Source: Deltaproteobacteria bacterium (lineage in GTDB: Bacteria > Desulfobacterota > Desulfarculia > Adiutricales > Adiutricaceae). From it: 22,711 nucleotides of DNA. How positions within the stretch are numbered: position 1 is the first letter of the stretch; every line of letters starts with the position of its first letter. Made by a program: the position numbers and the translations under genes. This document shows positions 6,666 through 14,700 of the stretch, piece by piece. A model generated the notes under the pieces. It was given only the letters and a program-made list of their open reading frames with translations, made no database searches and was not told the origin of the DNA. The stretch covers positions 1-22,711 of the forward strand of contig JAIRNQ010000201.1 of assembly GCA_031257955.1 (NCBI GenBank), in the 5' to 3' direction.

Positions 6666-7610
6666 GTGCCCAAGAACGCCAAAAAACCCCAAGCGTCGCC
6701 GGACTTAAGCGTGGACATCGGGCCCCTCAAGCTTAAAAACCCAGTTCTGGCCGCCTCGGGGGTTTTCGGCTACGGCTTGGAGCTTCAGGGCTTCTGCCCG
6801 CCGGAGGCCCTGGGGGCGGTCATTACCAAAGGGCTCAGCCTGACCCCCTGGCCGGGCAACCCCGGGCCCAGGATAGTCGAGTCCGGCTTTGGGCTCATCA
6901 ACGCCATAGGCCTGGAAAACGTTGGCTTGGACGCTTTTTTGGAAAACTCCCTGGGGCCGCTCAAACGCGCCGGGGCCGTGGTCGGGGCCAACGTTTTGGG
7001 GCGAAGCCCGGAAGACTACGTCGAACTGACCAGCCGGCTGGCCCAAAGCCAGGTGGATTTTATCGAACTTAACGTCAGTTGCCCAAACCTCAGACACCCG
7101 GGAGGGTTAAGCTTTGGTTCGGATCCCAAGCTACTGGCCTCAATAACCAAAGACTGCGTGAAAGCCGCGGGCGATAAGCCGATCGTCACCAAACTGCCCC
7201 CGCTGGTAACCGACATTGTCGCCTTGGCCAAGATCGCCGAGGATAACGGGGCGACGGCCGTCTCGCTAATCAATAGCCTTCCGGCCCTCTCCATCGATCT
7301 GGACACCCGCCGGGCCAATCTGGCCGTGGGTCCCGGGGGCCTCTCCGGCCCGCCCATTAAACCCTTGGCCCTTCGCCAAGTGGCCCTCTGCGCCCGGGCC
7401 CTCTCCATTCCGGTCATCGGCTTGGGCGGGATCATGGATTACCGGGACGCCCTAGAGTTTATCGTGGCCGGGGCCACCGCCGTCCAGATCGGCACCGGCA
7501 TCCTGGTGGACCCGGGCCTCCCCATCCGCCTCATCGGGGACGTTTACCACTGGCTGGGCGAAAACGGCCTAGCCGATCTCGGTCAAATCCGCGGCAGCCT
7601 CAAACTCTGA
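6666..7610 (+). CDS. pyrD: Dihydroorotate dehydrogenase B catalytic subunit PyrD
   Basis: The protein oxidises dihydroorotate to orotate with FMN, the fourth step of pyrimidine synthesis, as the partner of PyrK. From GTG 6666 it has 314 residues, the usual class 1B length. Visible signatures are LKLKNPVLAASGVFGYG (21-37), the FMN region TKGLSLTPWPGNPGPRI, the active-site block ELNVSCPN with catalytic C139 (Cys marks class 1; class 2 has Ser), GPGGLSGPPIKPLALRQV (222-239) and the phosphate loop GLGGI plus AVQIGTGIL. I chose GTG 6666 because AGGA lies 8 nt upstream and the conserved sequence begins soon after it. Starting at 6531 would add 45 residues (Gly-, His-, Gln-, Pro-rich) encoded by the 14-bp repeats, with no family match. 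Confidence 0.92.
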   Translation: MPKNAKKPQASPDLSVDIGPLKLKNPVLAASGVFGYGLELQGFCPPEALGAVITKGLSLTPWPGNPGPRIVESGFGLINAIGLENVGLDAFLENSLGPLKRAGAVVGANVLGRSPEDYVELTSRLAQSQVDFIELNVSCPNLRHPGGLSFGSDPKLLASITKDCVKAAGDKPIVTKLPPLVTDIVALAKIAEDNGATAVSLINSLPALSIDLDTRRANLAVGPGGLSGPPIKPLALRQVALCARALSIPVIGLGGIMDYRDALEFIVAGATAVQIGTGILVDPGLPIRLIGDVYHWLGENGLADLGQIRGSLKL

Positions 7611-7648
7611 CCCTGGGCGGTCAGAGCTTTACCGGACAACTTTTGACC

Positions 7649-7681
7649 CCGCCCGGGCGGCCGCTTGGGCGGACGCCAAGC
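7649..7681 (+). other. GC-rich palindrome and adjacent stem-loop after pyrD
   Basis: CCGCCCGGGCGG (7649-7660) is a perfect 12-bp palindrome, followed by a 6-bp stem GCTTGG/CCAAGC (7663-7668 with 7676-7681). A short AT-rich stretch (ATAAATAATTT) follows before the next gene. This could be a weak terminator for pyrD. Confidence 0.35.
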
Positions 7682-7707
7682 ATAAATAATTTAGGTTGGT
7701 TGAATTC

Positions 7708-9345
7708 ATGGCATCCAAGTCGCGTCTATCGCTTTACGCCATAGGTATTTTGGCGCTTATATTGGTCCTGGCCTTCGTCTTCCTGCCCGGGTTTCTGCTT
7801 AAGCGGACCTTCAACCAGGAGTTCGAGGACCCCAATTCGATTTTGGCCTCGGTCAAGACCGAAAGCCTCTCGGCCTCGCTTTTGTTGGACACGGTGACCT
7901 TAACCAACGTCGTCTTAACCCCGAGCCAGGGCCAGACGGCGCCGGTTAACGTAGCCGAAGCCAAGTTCACGGGTCTCAATGGCTGGAAAGTCCTGAAGGC
8001 CATCTTTGGCGGTCAGGGCGACGACTTCGATCTCTTGTCCGAGGCCTTGGTGGTATTGCGGGGGGTCGAGCTGCCCGACGGGCCAGAGGTGTTCCTGCGG
8101 TTTCGAATCGGGACCTTGTCCCTGGACGGCTATCGCCAGGCCGGCGAGATACTGGATCCCTCAAGATTCGATCAATTCTCATTTAAGTCACTAAAATTTA
8201 CCGACTTTTCATTTAATGTTGGCAATAACATAATAACTTTTTCCTGTGAAGGACTATCATTCTTTGATCTCAAAAACTCGGGCCTGGGCGGACTGGCCGT
8301 GGCCGGCCTGGAGGTTCTTTCCCCGAACAATGACCAAATCACCGCCCTTTCGCTGGCCGACGCCGCCGTATCCAATCTGGACATGATCGCCTTCGGCGCA
8401 AACTTTGACCAACTCTTCAAGAAGCAAAGCATTATCAACCTTTACCTGGCCCTAAGCCGTCTGAGGCAGTCTTTTGGCGGGCTGGATCTTTCCACCCTGT
8501 CCGTCGCGGCCCCAAACGGGGAGATGCTGTTTTTGCGCCGTGCCCTTATGGACGATCTTGACGACGGCGGCCAGTCAACCGCCGGCCGCCTGGCCTCCGT
8601 TGAGGGCCTGACGCTGGATCTTCCCGAATTGAGCCCCTATTTGCCCGATAATCCCCTGGCCCTGGCCGTCATCGAGTCGCTGGACCCAAAAACCACCGTC
8701 AATTTCAAAAGCACCAGCCACATCAGGGACGGTAAATTGGAAAGCCGCCTGGATCTGGGCGTGGAAGGGAAAATCGAACTGGCCGGGGATTTTTCCATAA
8801 ACAACCCCCCGGAAAAATTGGACGCCATAGCCGTCGCCTTAAACGCCGACAAGATAAGCGTCGGCCGGGGCGGCCTGACCCTGACCGACCGCTCTTTCCT
8901 GACGGCTTTAAGCCAAGCCATGAGCCGGCGACTCTACGGGGGTACGCCCACGGCCGAGTATTTGTCGCCCTACCTGCCGTCCCTGCTGAGCGCCCTGGTC
9001 GATCCCAAGCCCGCCGCCCGCCCGCTGAACATAGGCATCCTGGAAATTGAATTAAATGAGTTTTTAAGAAATCCCCAAAAACTTGAACTCAAAATCGACC
9101 CGGTGCCTGGTTATCCCATGGCCGTCTTTGAGCCCGGCGATTTTAACCTGCCCCAGCTGGTCTTAGGGGGTCCCCAAGCGTCCGCCGCCTTGGCAGAGAA
9201 ATACAAATATGCTATGCTTAGCGAATTGAATCTGACTTTGGAAATTAACGGAAGGGCTCCGGTTGCCGTTTATTTAAATAATACCGGCCCACCCCTTCCG
9301 GCCCAACCGGTCGGACCCACCGACGAATACGTCCCTCAAAACTAG
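7708..9345 (+). CDS. Single-span membrane-anchored protein, family member 1 (divergent), function unknown
   Basis: The protein has 545 residues: MASKSRLS, one membrane segment (residues about 9-31), then about 500 residues rich in short beta strands of alternating hydrophobic residues. A single N-terminal span with a large periplasmic beta-rich body resembles AsmA/YdgA-type proteins in architecture, but I see no diagnostic motif. The last 200 residues resemble the ends of the three later genes: a stretch with TSHIRDGKLESRL, a Leu-rich helical part (LTALSQAMSRRLYGG) and a closing strand ELNLTLEINGRAPVAVYL. It lacks the F-x3-M...W motif found after the membrane span in the others, so it is the most divergent member. 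ATG 7708 is preferred; TTG 7696 is possible. A 120-nt patch at 30% GC (8161-8280) interrupts otherwise 62-65% GC sequence. An intrinsic terminator follows. Confidence 0.6.
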   Translation: MASKSRLSLYAIGILALILVLAFVFLPGFLLKRTFNQEFEDPNSILASVKTESLSASLLLDTVTLTNVVLTPSQGQTAPVNVAEAKFTGLNGWKVLKAIFGGQGDDFDLLSEALVVLRGVELPDGPEVFLRFRIGTLSLDGYRQAGEILDPSRFDQFSFKSLKFTDFSFNVGNNIITFSCEGLSFFDLKNSGLGGLAVAGLEVLSPNNDQITALSLADAAVSNLDMIAFGANFDQLFKKQSIINLYLALSRLRQSFGGLDLSTLSVAAPNGEMLFLRRALMDDLDDGGQSTAGRLASVEGLTLDLPELSPYLPDNPLALAVIESLDPKTTVNFKSTSHIRDGKLESRLDLGVEGKIELAGDFSINNPPEKLDAIAVALNADKISVGRGGLTLTDRSFLTALSQAMSRRLYGGTPTAEYLSPYLPSLLSALVDPKPAARPLNIGILEIELNEFLRNPQKLELKIDPVPGYPMAVFEPGDFNLPQLVLGGPQASAALAEKYKYAMLSELNLTLEINGRAPVAVYLNNTGPPLPAQPVGPTDEYVPQN

Positions 9346-9363
9346 CGCCAGGCCCCCGATCGC

Positions 9364-9402
9364 CAAACCCGAACGGGCCTTCCCCGTTCCGGTTTGCCTT
9401 TT
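9364..9402 (+). terminator. Intrinsic terminator after family member 1
   Basis: The arms at 9364-9377 and 9383-9396 form a 14-bp stem with one C/C mismatch and a 5-nt loop (CCTTC), followed within 2 nt by TTTT. It begins 18 nt after the stop of the upstream gene, as expected for a Rho-independent terminator. Confidence 0.75.
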
Positions 9403-9414
9403 GGTGTCATTGTT

Positions 9415-9528
9415 GGCGCAATCTTTTTATGGGCGCAATTAATGGCCCATTGTTTTGGACCCATTATTTAGGTTCACTATCTTTGGGGACCTTTTTTAGA
9501 CCAATTATCTTGGTCCGCAAATTTTGGG
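9415..9528 (+). repeat. Degenerate AT-rich array with 13-14 bp period
   Basis: Between the terminator and the next gene, AT-rich tracts alternate with GG at 9415, 9431, 9444, 9457, 9471, 9485, 9512 and 9526. The steps are 16, 13, 13, 14, 14, 27 (two units) and 14. A loose unit is CCCATTATTTTGG. It is non-coding as far as I can see and lies upstream of family member 2. A weak promoter-like pair (TTGGAC 9455-9460, 17 nt, TATCTT 9478-9483) falls inside it. Confidence 0.45.
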
Positions 9529-9629
9529 CCACAATTATTCACAGATGATTACCCGGCTTGGCCAAACCCTTGGCCGGAAAGCTTTTCATACGGCCACTTT
9601 ACCCGGTGGCCACCCCAGAGGATTAGACA

Positions 9630-11582
9630 ATGGTCGATCTCGAGAAAGATAAAAAACCCAGCCTGGCTTTGAAATTGATCCCCGTAATAGTCGTGGTCCT
9701 GATCGCCGCGGCCGTGGGCGGGTATTTCTACTTCACCGGCCGTTATAAGGACGAAGCCGTCAATTCCTTTTCTCTCTTGATGAACCGCCTCTTCGAGCCT
9801 GGCGGCTGGCGGGCCGCGGGATATGACTTTTCCTTGTCCAGCAAAACCCTCACGGCCAACAAAATCGAGCTGGATCCCACCAAATTGGATCTGCCCTCGG
9901 GGTTCAAAGTCTCCATCGAGTCGATTGAGGTCGTTAACGGGCTCAAGGAAGAGGAGATGTCTAACCTCTTAAAACTTACCAGCTGGCAGTCGGAAACCGA
10001 CACCCACTTGGCCGATCGGGTGACCATTAAGGCTTTCACCGCCGCCTTTTCTCAAAATGCGGACAAGCTCGACGCTAAAATTGATGACATAACCTTTACC
10101 GGACTCGATTTGGTGGCCGCCGACTCTTCCGCGCCGCCCGCGCCGAATAACGAGGAGGCCGCCATTCTCTCCTTCGTTAAAAGCGCGAGACTGGGCCAAT
10201 TGGTGATCACCAACATATTTTTAGACAGTAAGATAAAAAACAATGAAATTACCATAAAGCTGGCCAATGTCACTGACACGGACATGAGAATCGGCCAAAA
10301 CTTGGAAAGCTTTGCCGAGGCCGTCGACTTTGTTGGTTCCTATAGCGTTAAAGAATCGGTTTTGACCGACTTATCCGTGAACCTCAAAACGGCAAACCAA
10401 CGAGTTTACGCCCTCAAGATCGCCAAGCAGACTTTAAAAGATTTCATTAATTACTCAGGTAGCCTCTACGAACTGTCTGGAGTTTCCGTTAACGTCGATG
10501 CCAACGATGATTACTCCCCCCTGGCCTTTATCCTGGGCGGGGCTACCATGACATCTTTCGACCTTCGCCCGTTCATTGACAGAATGGAAACCGCCTACGC
10601 CGAACACGGTACCATCGACGCCGATTCCGTTTACGATTTTTACCTCAAGCTTTACCGGGTATCGGATATCTTCTCCATGCCTTATACCGTCGGAAGCGTT
10701 TCGGTCTCCAACTCGTCCTTTTCCATCGCCAATGAAATTTCCATGTCCATGGAGACGGTCACGGCCGTCGGTCCCTTTCAGGCCAATAAAATCTCCCCTT
10801 CCATGAACTTTGAGCTCAAGAACTTTATCCTTAACCTGCCCACGAAATCCTCCAACCCAAAACTGGCTAAACTAGTCAAGTTCGTCAATAATTTTGGCCA
10901 AAGTTCGTTTAATCTTTCCTATACCGTTCACAGCACCTACGACGAAAAAACCGCTACCATAAAATACTCCTACGCGCCCTTGTTAAACGTCGACGGTTTG
11001 GTGTCCATAAACACGGATTATAGCTTGGCCGGCCTAACCCAGAGCCTCTTTGAGAAATTCACCCAAACTTCAATGGATGACGCCAAATCCCTCCTCTTCG
11101 AGCCGGAGTTCTCCAACTTGGGGCTGGCCCACTTTCGCTACGAAATCGTCGATCAGTCCCTAACCGACAGACTCCTGGCCTATTACGCCAAAACCTTAAA
11201 CACCGACGCGGAAATCCTTCGCCAAATCGCCATAGCCGCCCTGACCATGTACATTGAGGACGGAAAAACCGGGGACTGGGAAAACGTTTCCGAAATCGCC
11301 GAGGGCCTGACCGCTTTCTTGGAAAAGCCGAACAACGTGGTCATAGAGTTTGCCCCCAGCCAGCCCCTCAGCATGAACGCGGCCATGGCCTTGGGTTTTG
11401 ACACCCCGACCATCGTCAACTCCCTAAACGGTAACCTCATCTCCAACGGGGGCACGCCCATACCCCTCAGGCTTCTGCCCACCAGGGCGGCCGCTCCCTC
11501 GACCGATCCCCCGACGCCCGACCAGGAAGTCAATGACTATTCGGAAGGGGACGATTCCGATGACGATGGGGAAGATTTCTAG
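9630..11582 (+). CDS. Single-span membrane-anchored protein, family member 2, function unknown
   Basis: The protein has 650 residues, starting at an ATG preceded by AGAGGA with 7-nt spacing. A charged N-terminus (LEKDKKPSLALK) precedes a membrane span at about residues 16-36, so by the positive-inside rule the body is periplasmic. After the span comes the shared motif F47-SLLMNRLFEPGG-W60, then long beta-rich sequence with many LTVxxL/LSVNLKT-type strands. The C-terminal module starts near LSYTVHSTYDEKTATIKY, includes a helical stretch around QSLTDRLLAYYAKTL, and closes with NGGTPIPLRLL at about residue 616. A Pro-rich and then strongly acidic tail ends the protein (EGDDSDDDGEDF). It contains no cysteine. 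Its GC content looks lower than that of the housekeeping genes. I do not recognise the family; AsmA-like lipid or envelope roles would be a guess. Confidence 0.65.
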   Translation: MVDLEKDKKPSLALKLIPVIVVVLIAAAVGGYFYFTGRYKDEAVNSFSLLMNRLFEPGGWRAAGYDFSLSSKTLTANKIELDPTKLDLPSGFKVSIESIEVVNGLKEEEMSNLLKLTSWQSETDTHLADRVTIKAFTAAFSQNADKLDAKIDDITFTGLDLVAADSSAPPAPNNEEAAILSFVKSARLGQLVITNIFLDSKIKNNEITIKLANVTDTDMRIGQNLESFAEAVDFVGSYSVKESVLTDLSVNLKTANQRVYALKIAKQTLKDFINYSGSLYELSGVSVNVDANDDYSPLAFILGGATMTSFDLRPFIDRMETAYAEHGTIDADSVYDFYLKLYRVSDIFSMPYTVGSVSVSNSSFSIANEISMSMETVTAVGPFQANKISPSMNFELKNFILNLPTKSSNPKLAKLVKFVNNFGQSSFNLSYTVHSTYDEKTATIKYSYAPLLNVDGLVSINTDYSLAGLTQSLFEKFTQTSMDDAKSLLFEPEFSNLGLAHFRYEIVDQSLTDRLLAYYAKTLNTDAEILRQIAIAALTMYIEDGKTGDWENVSEIAEGLTAFLEKPNNVVIEFAPSQPLSMNAAMALGFDTPTIVNSLNGNLISNGGTPIPLRLLPTRAAAPSTDPPTPDQEVNDYSEGDDSDDDGEDF

Positions 11583-11597
11583 CCATGACCCGCCAAC

Positions 11598-11625
11598 CAC
11601 CCCGACTCCACTTGGCCTCGGGGTG
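11598..11625 (+). other. Stem-loop after family member 2
   Basis: CACCCCGA (11598-11605) pairs perfectly with TCGGGGTG (11618-11625) around a 12-nt loop. It starts 15 nt after the stop codon. No T-run follows, so termination is uncertain. Confidence 0.4.
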
Positions 11626-11734
11626 ACCTAACCAATTATCGCCGCCAACCAGGCGGTCGCCAGGGCCGGGCCCAACGATTCTCCGGGATTAGCCGAACAC
11701 ATCCGCCCCTTCCCATCACAACAGGGTATTTATC

Positions 11735-14700
11735 GTGAGCGATTTCGACAATAACCCCACCGATCCCAAGGCCCCGCCGGCCTCCCCGGGCCAGCCTGGG
11801 TATCCACCCGAAGAACCCTCCCAGGGACAACCGCGAGTCCCCACCCCGCCGGCCTCCCCAGGCCAGCCCGGTTACCCGGACCTGCCCAGTACCCCAGGCC
11901 AGCCCAGTTACCCGGACCTGCCCAGTACCCCAGGCCAGCCCAGCTACCCTCCCGAGGCACCCTTCCAGGGACAACCACAGGTCCCCACGCTACCGCCGGC
12001 CTACCAAAGCCCGCCGGGCCAACCGGGCCAGCCTCCCGCCGAGGCTCCCTTCAGGTCGCAACCGCAAGTCCCCACCCCGCCGGCCTACCAAAGCCAGCCG
12101 GGCCAGCCGGGCTATCCCCCCGCCGAGGAACCCTTCCAGGGGCAACCACAAGTACCCACCCCGCCCGCCTACCAAAGCCAGCCGGGCCAACCGAGCTATC
12201 CTCCCGCCGAGGCACCCTTCCAGGGGCAACCACAGGTCTCCACGCTACCGCCCTATAAAGGCCCCCAGGAGCCCTCCCAGGCCACCTTACAGGGCGCGCC
12301 GCTATCCCCCTACCCGGATTCCCAACAGTCGCCTCAGGGGGCGCCTCAGGGGCCATATGAGGGGGCACAGCAGCCACCCACCCCGCCGGCCTACCAGAGT
12401 CAGCCGGGCTATCCCCCCGAGGAACCTTTCCAGGGGCAACCGCAGGGACCAGGTTATGGCGGCCCGCAAGGGCCCGGCTACGGGGGCCCAGGGGGGCCCG
12501 GTTACGGCGGGCCGCAGGGACCCGGTTACGGCGGCCCGCAAGAGTCCGGCTACGGGGGCCCAGGTGGGCCCGGTTTCGGGGGACCGCAGGGACCGCAAGG
12601 GCCAAAGGGACCGCTGGGTCCGCAAGGTCCGAAGGGTAAGCGGAAGAATTCAAAGTTGCTTTGGCTGGGCGTTGGGGCGGTGGTCCTGGTCATCGCCGCC
12701 GTCTTAACCCTGGTCATTTTGCCCAGGATGGCCAAAAATAAGGCCTCGTCGGCTTTTCAGGCGGCCATGGACCAGTTGTTTGGGGCCAATAATTATCATT
12801 ACCAAAGCTTGGACTATAGCCTGAAGAACGACACGCTGGTCGTCTCAAAGCTAACTTTTGAAAATAATGGGCTAGCCTCTGACTTGGGCCTTACGGAAAT
12901 TGAAAAGATTACGCTCGTCGATCCGGCCGCCGAAGAGGATCTGCTGGCGGCCTTAGACAATAAAGCCAAAGCCGGCACGGTTTTGTTTGGGCGGTTAACC
13001 GTCGATGGTCCTAAATTTAGTCTATTGGACGATTTTCTTAATGGCACTATTGACGCCAGCGAAGTCTACTTCGCGACTTCCGTCAAATCCTTAGGCGTTA
13101 CCAATTTAACCGTATCCGATACCGAAAGCTATCTGGCCGAACTACTTCCCCTAAAGTGGCAGAACCTTTCCTTCGATACCCTGGAAATCGGCGGTTTCGA
13201 CGGCGGCCTCCACACCAACCAAAGGGGTAATTTTCGGAGTTATGGCCCGACCAACCAAGTTATGCACCTTGATTTCTCTGAGCTAGTGCTGGCAAGCCCC
13301 AAACCGGACCCCGAAGCCCGCGGCTTCTTTGGGCCCCTACGGGGTTACGGCCCGATCCAGTCGTTTAAACTCGCCGGGGCCAACTTAGCCGTTTCATTGT
13401 ATGACGAAGAAATCGCCTACCGCGTAAAGCTCGATCAATTGCTCGCCACTAATTTCGACTTAGACTCGCTGGAAAGTCTGGTCATTGACAATGTTGGCGT
13501 GGACTGCGTGTTGTTCGAATTCGACGATGAAGTGGAGCTGGTCCAATCTTTGGAAAAACTTGAAATCACCGGGATCGATTTTAGCCAGACCGCTCTGGTT
13601 TGGGCCATCGAAGCGGAAGACGAAGATTTGTTCACGGCTAGCCTGGTGGCCAACCCAGCCAACTTTGGCACCTTCGAGCTGACCGGCTATAAAGGCCAGG
13701 TCGACGCCCTGGATCTCTCTTGGAAACGGGCCCTGTTTTCCTTCAATTATGGGGCCACTCAGGCACCTTCCTCCATGAGTTCCTTGCTGGAGGAATTAAG
13801 CGCTTCCTTAAAAACTGGAGCCAAACTCTCCGATCTGTATCTCTTCCGCGATATTTTGCTATCCGGCTTTGGTCGGGACACGTTTACCGTCAACGCCAAC
13901 AACCAAATGAACTACGATCCCAGGAGCGGCACCTTAACCGTGACCGCTGCCCCAAAACACGAATTGAAAGATTTTTTCTCCGTATCCTCTTCCGCCACCA
14001 TCACCGGTTTAACCCCGCGGGTCTTAGCCAACCTGACTATTGACGATGCGTTCGATTTACCCGCAGCCAAGGGAAGCCGCGGCATTAAAGTGGTTGGCAT
14101 AGAAGCGACCCTAAAGAACGAAAACGTGAAGGGGCTGATTGTCGCCTTGCTCAAAATCGAAAGTGCCGTTAACGGTAGGGATTTTGCCATGAGCTACGAT
14201 CAACTCAAAACCCTGATGATCGCCCCGGCCATCGATAAAATGGTCGCCAACGTCAGTGCCTCGCCCAGGATCAAAAGCCAAATAGCGGCCACGCTCCTGG
14301 CCAGCCTGGAAAACCCCGGGACGGTTACCATAAGCGCCAAGCCGGAGACCCCGGTGGAACTGTCGGTTTTGTCCAACGATAACCCAGAAACCTACCTAGC
14401 TTTAAATATTTCCGTGACCGCCAATGAGGGGCCGCCCATATACTTGGCCAGCTCCACGGCCGGATCCTCGTCGCCCACCCCGGTCGCCCAAGGCGATCGG
14501 GGCCAGGCCCCGGTAGGGGACTCGGAGCCCGCCGTACCGGCAACCGGCCAAGCCATTATCGGCGCCGGGGAGGTGCCCACGCCGGATCCCGGGCCGGTCA
14601 TCCCAAGCCCACCGGAAAACCCCCAGGCCGTCACCCCGGAGGATTACTGGCTAAAGTTCTCCTTTCTCATGGATAACCTGTTTGGCCAAGGCAATTGGAC

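Noticed and set aside
12051..12653. Minus-strand frames across the repeat block
   Set aside because: They are the complement of the Pro/Gly repeats; repeats that are open on one strand are often open on the other. The + frame continues into a membrane span and two family domains, so it is the real one.
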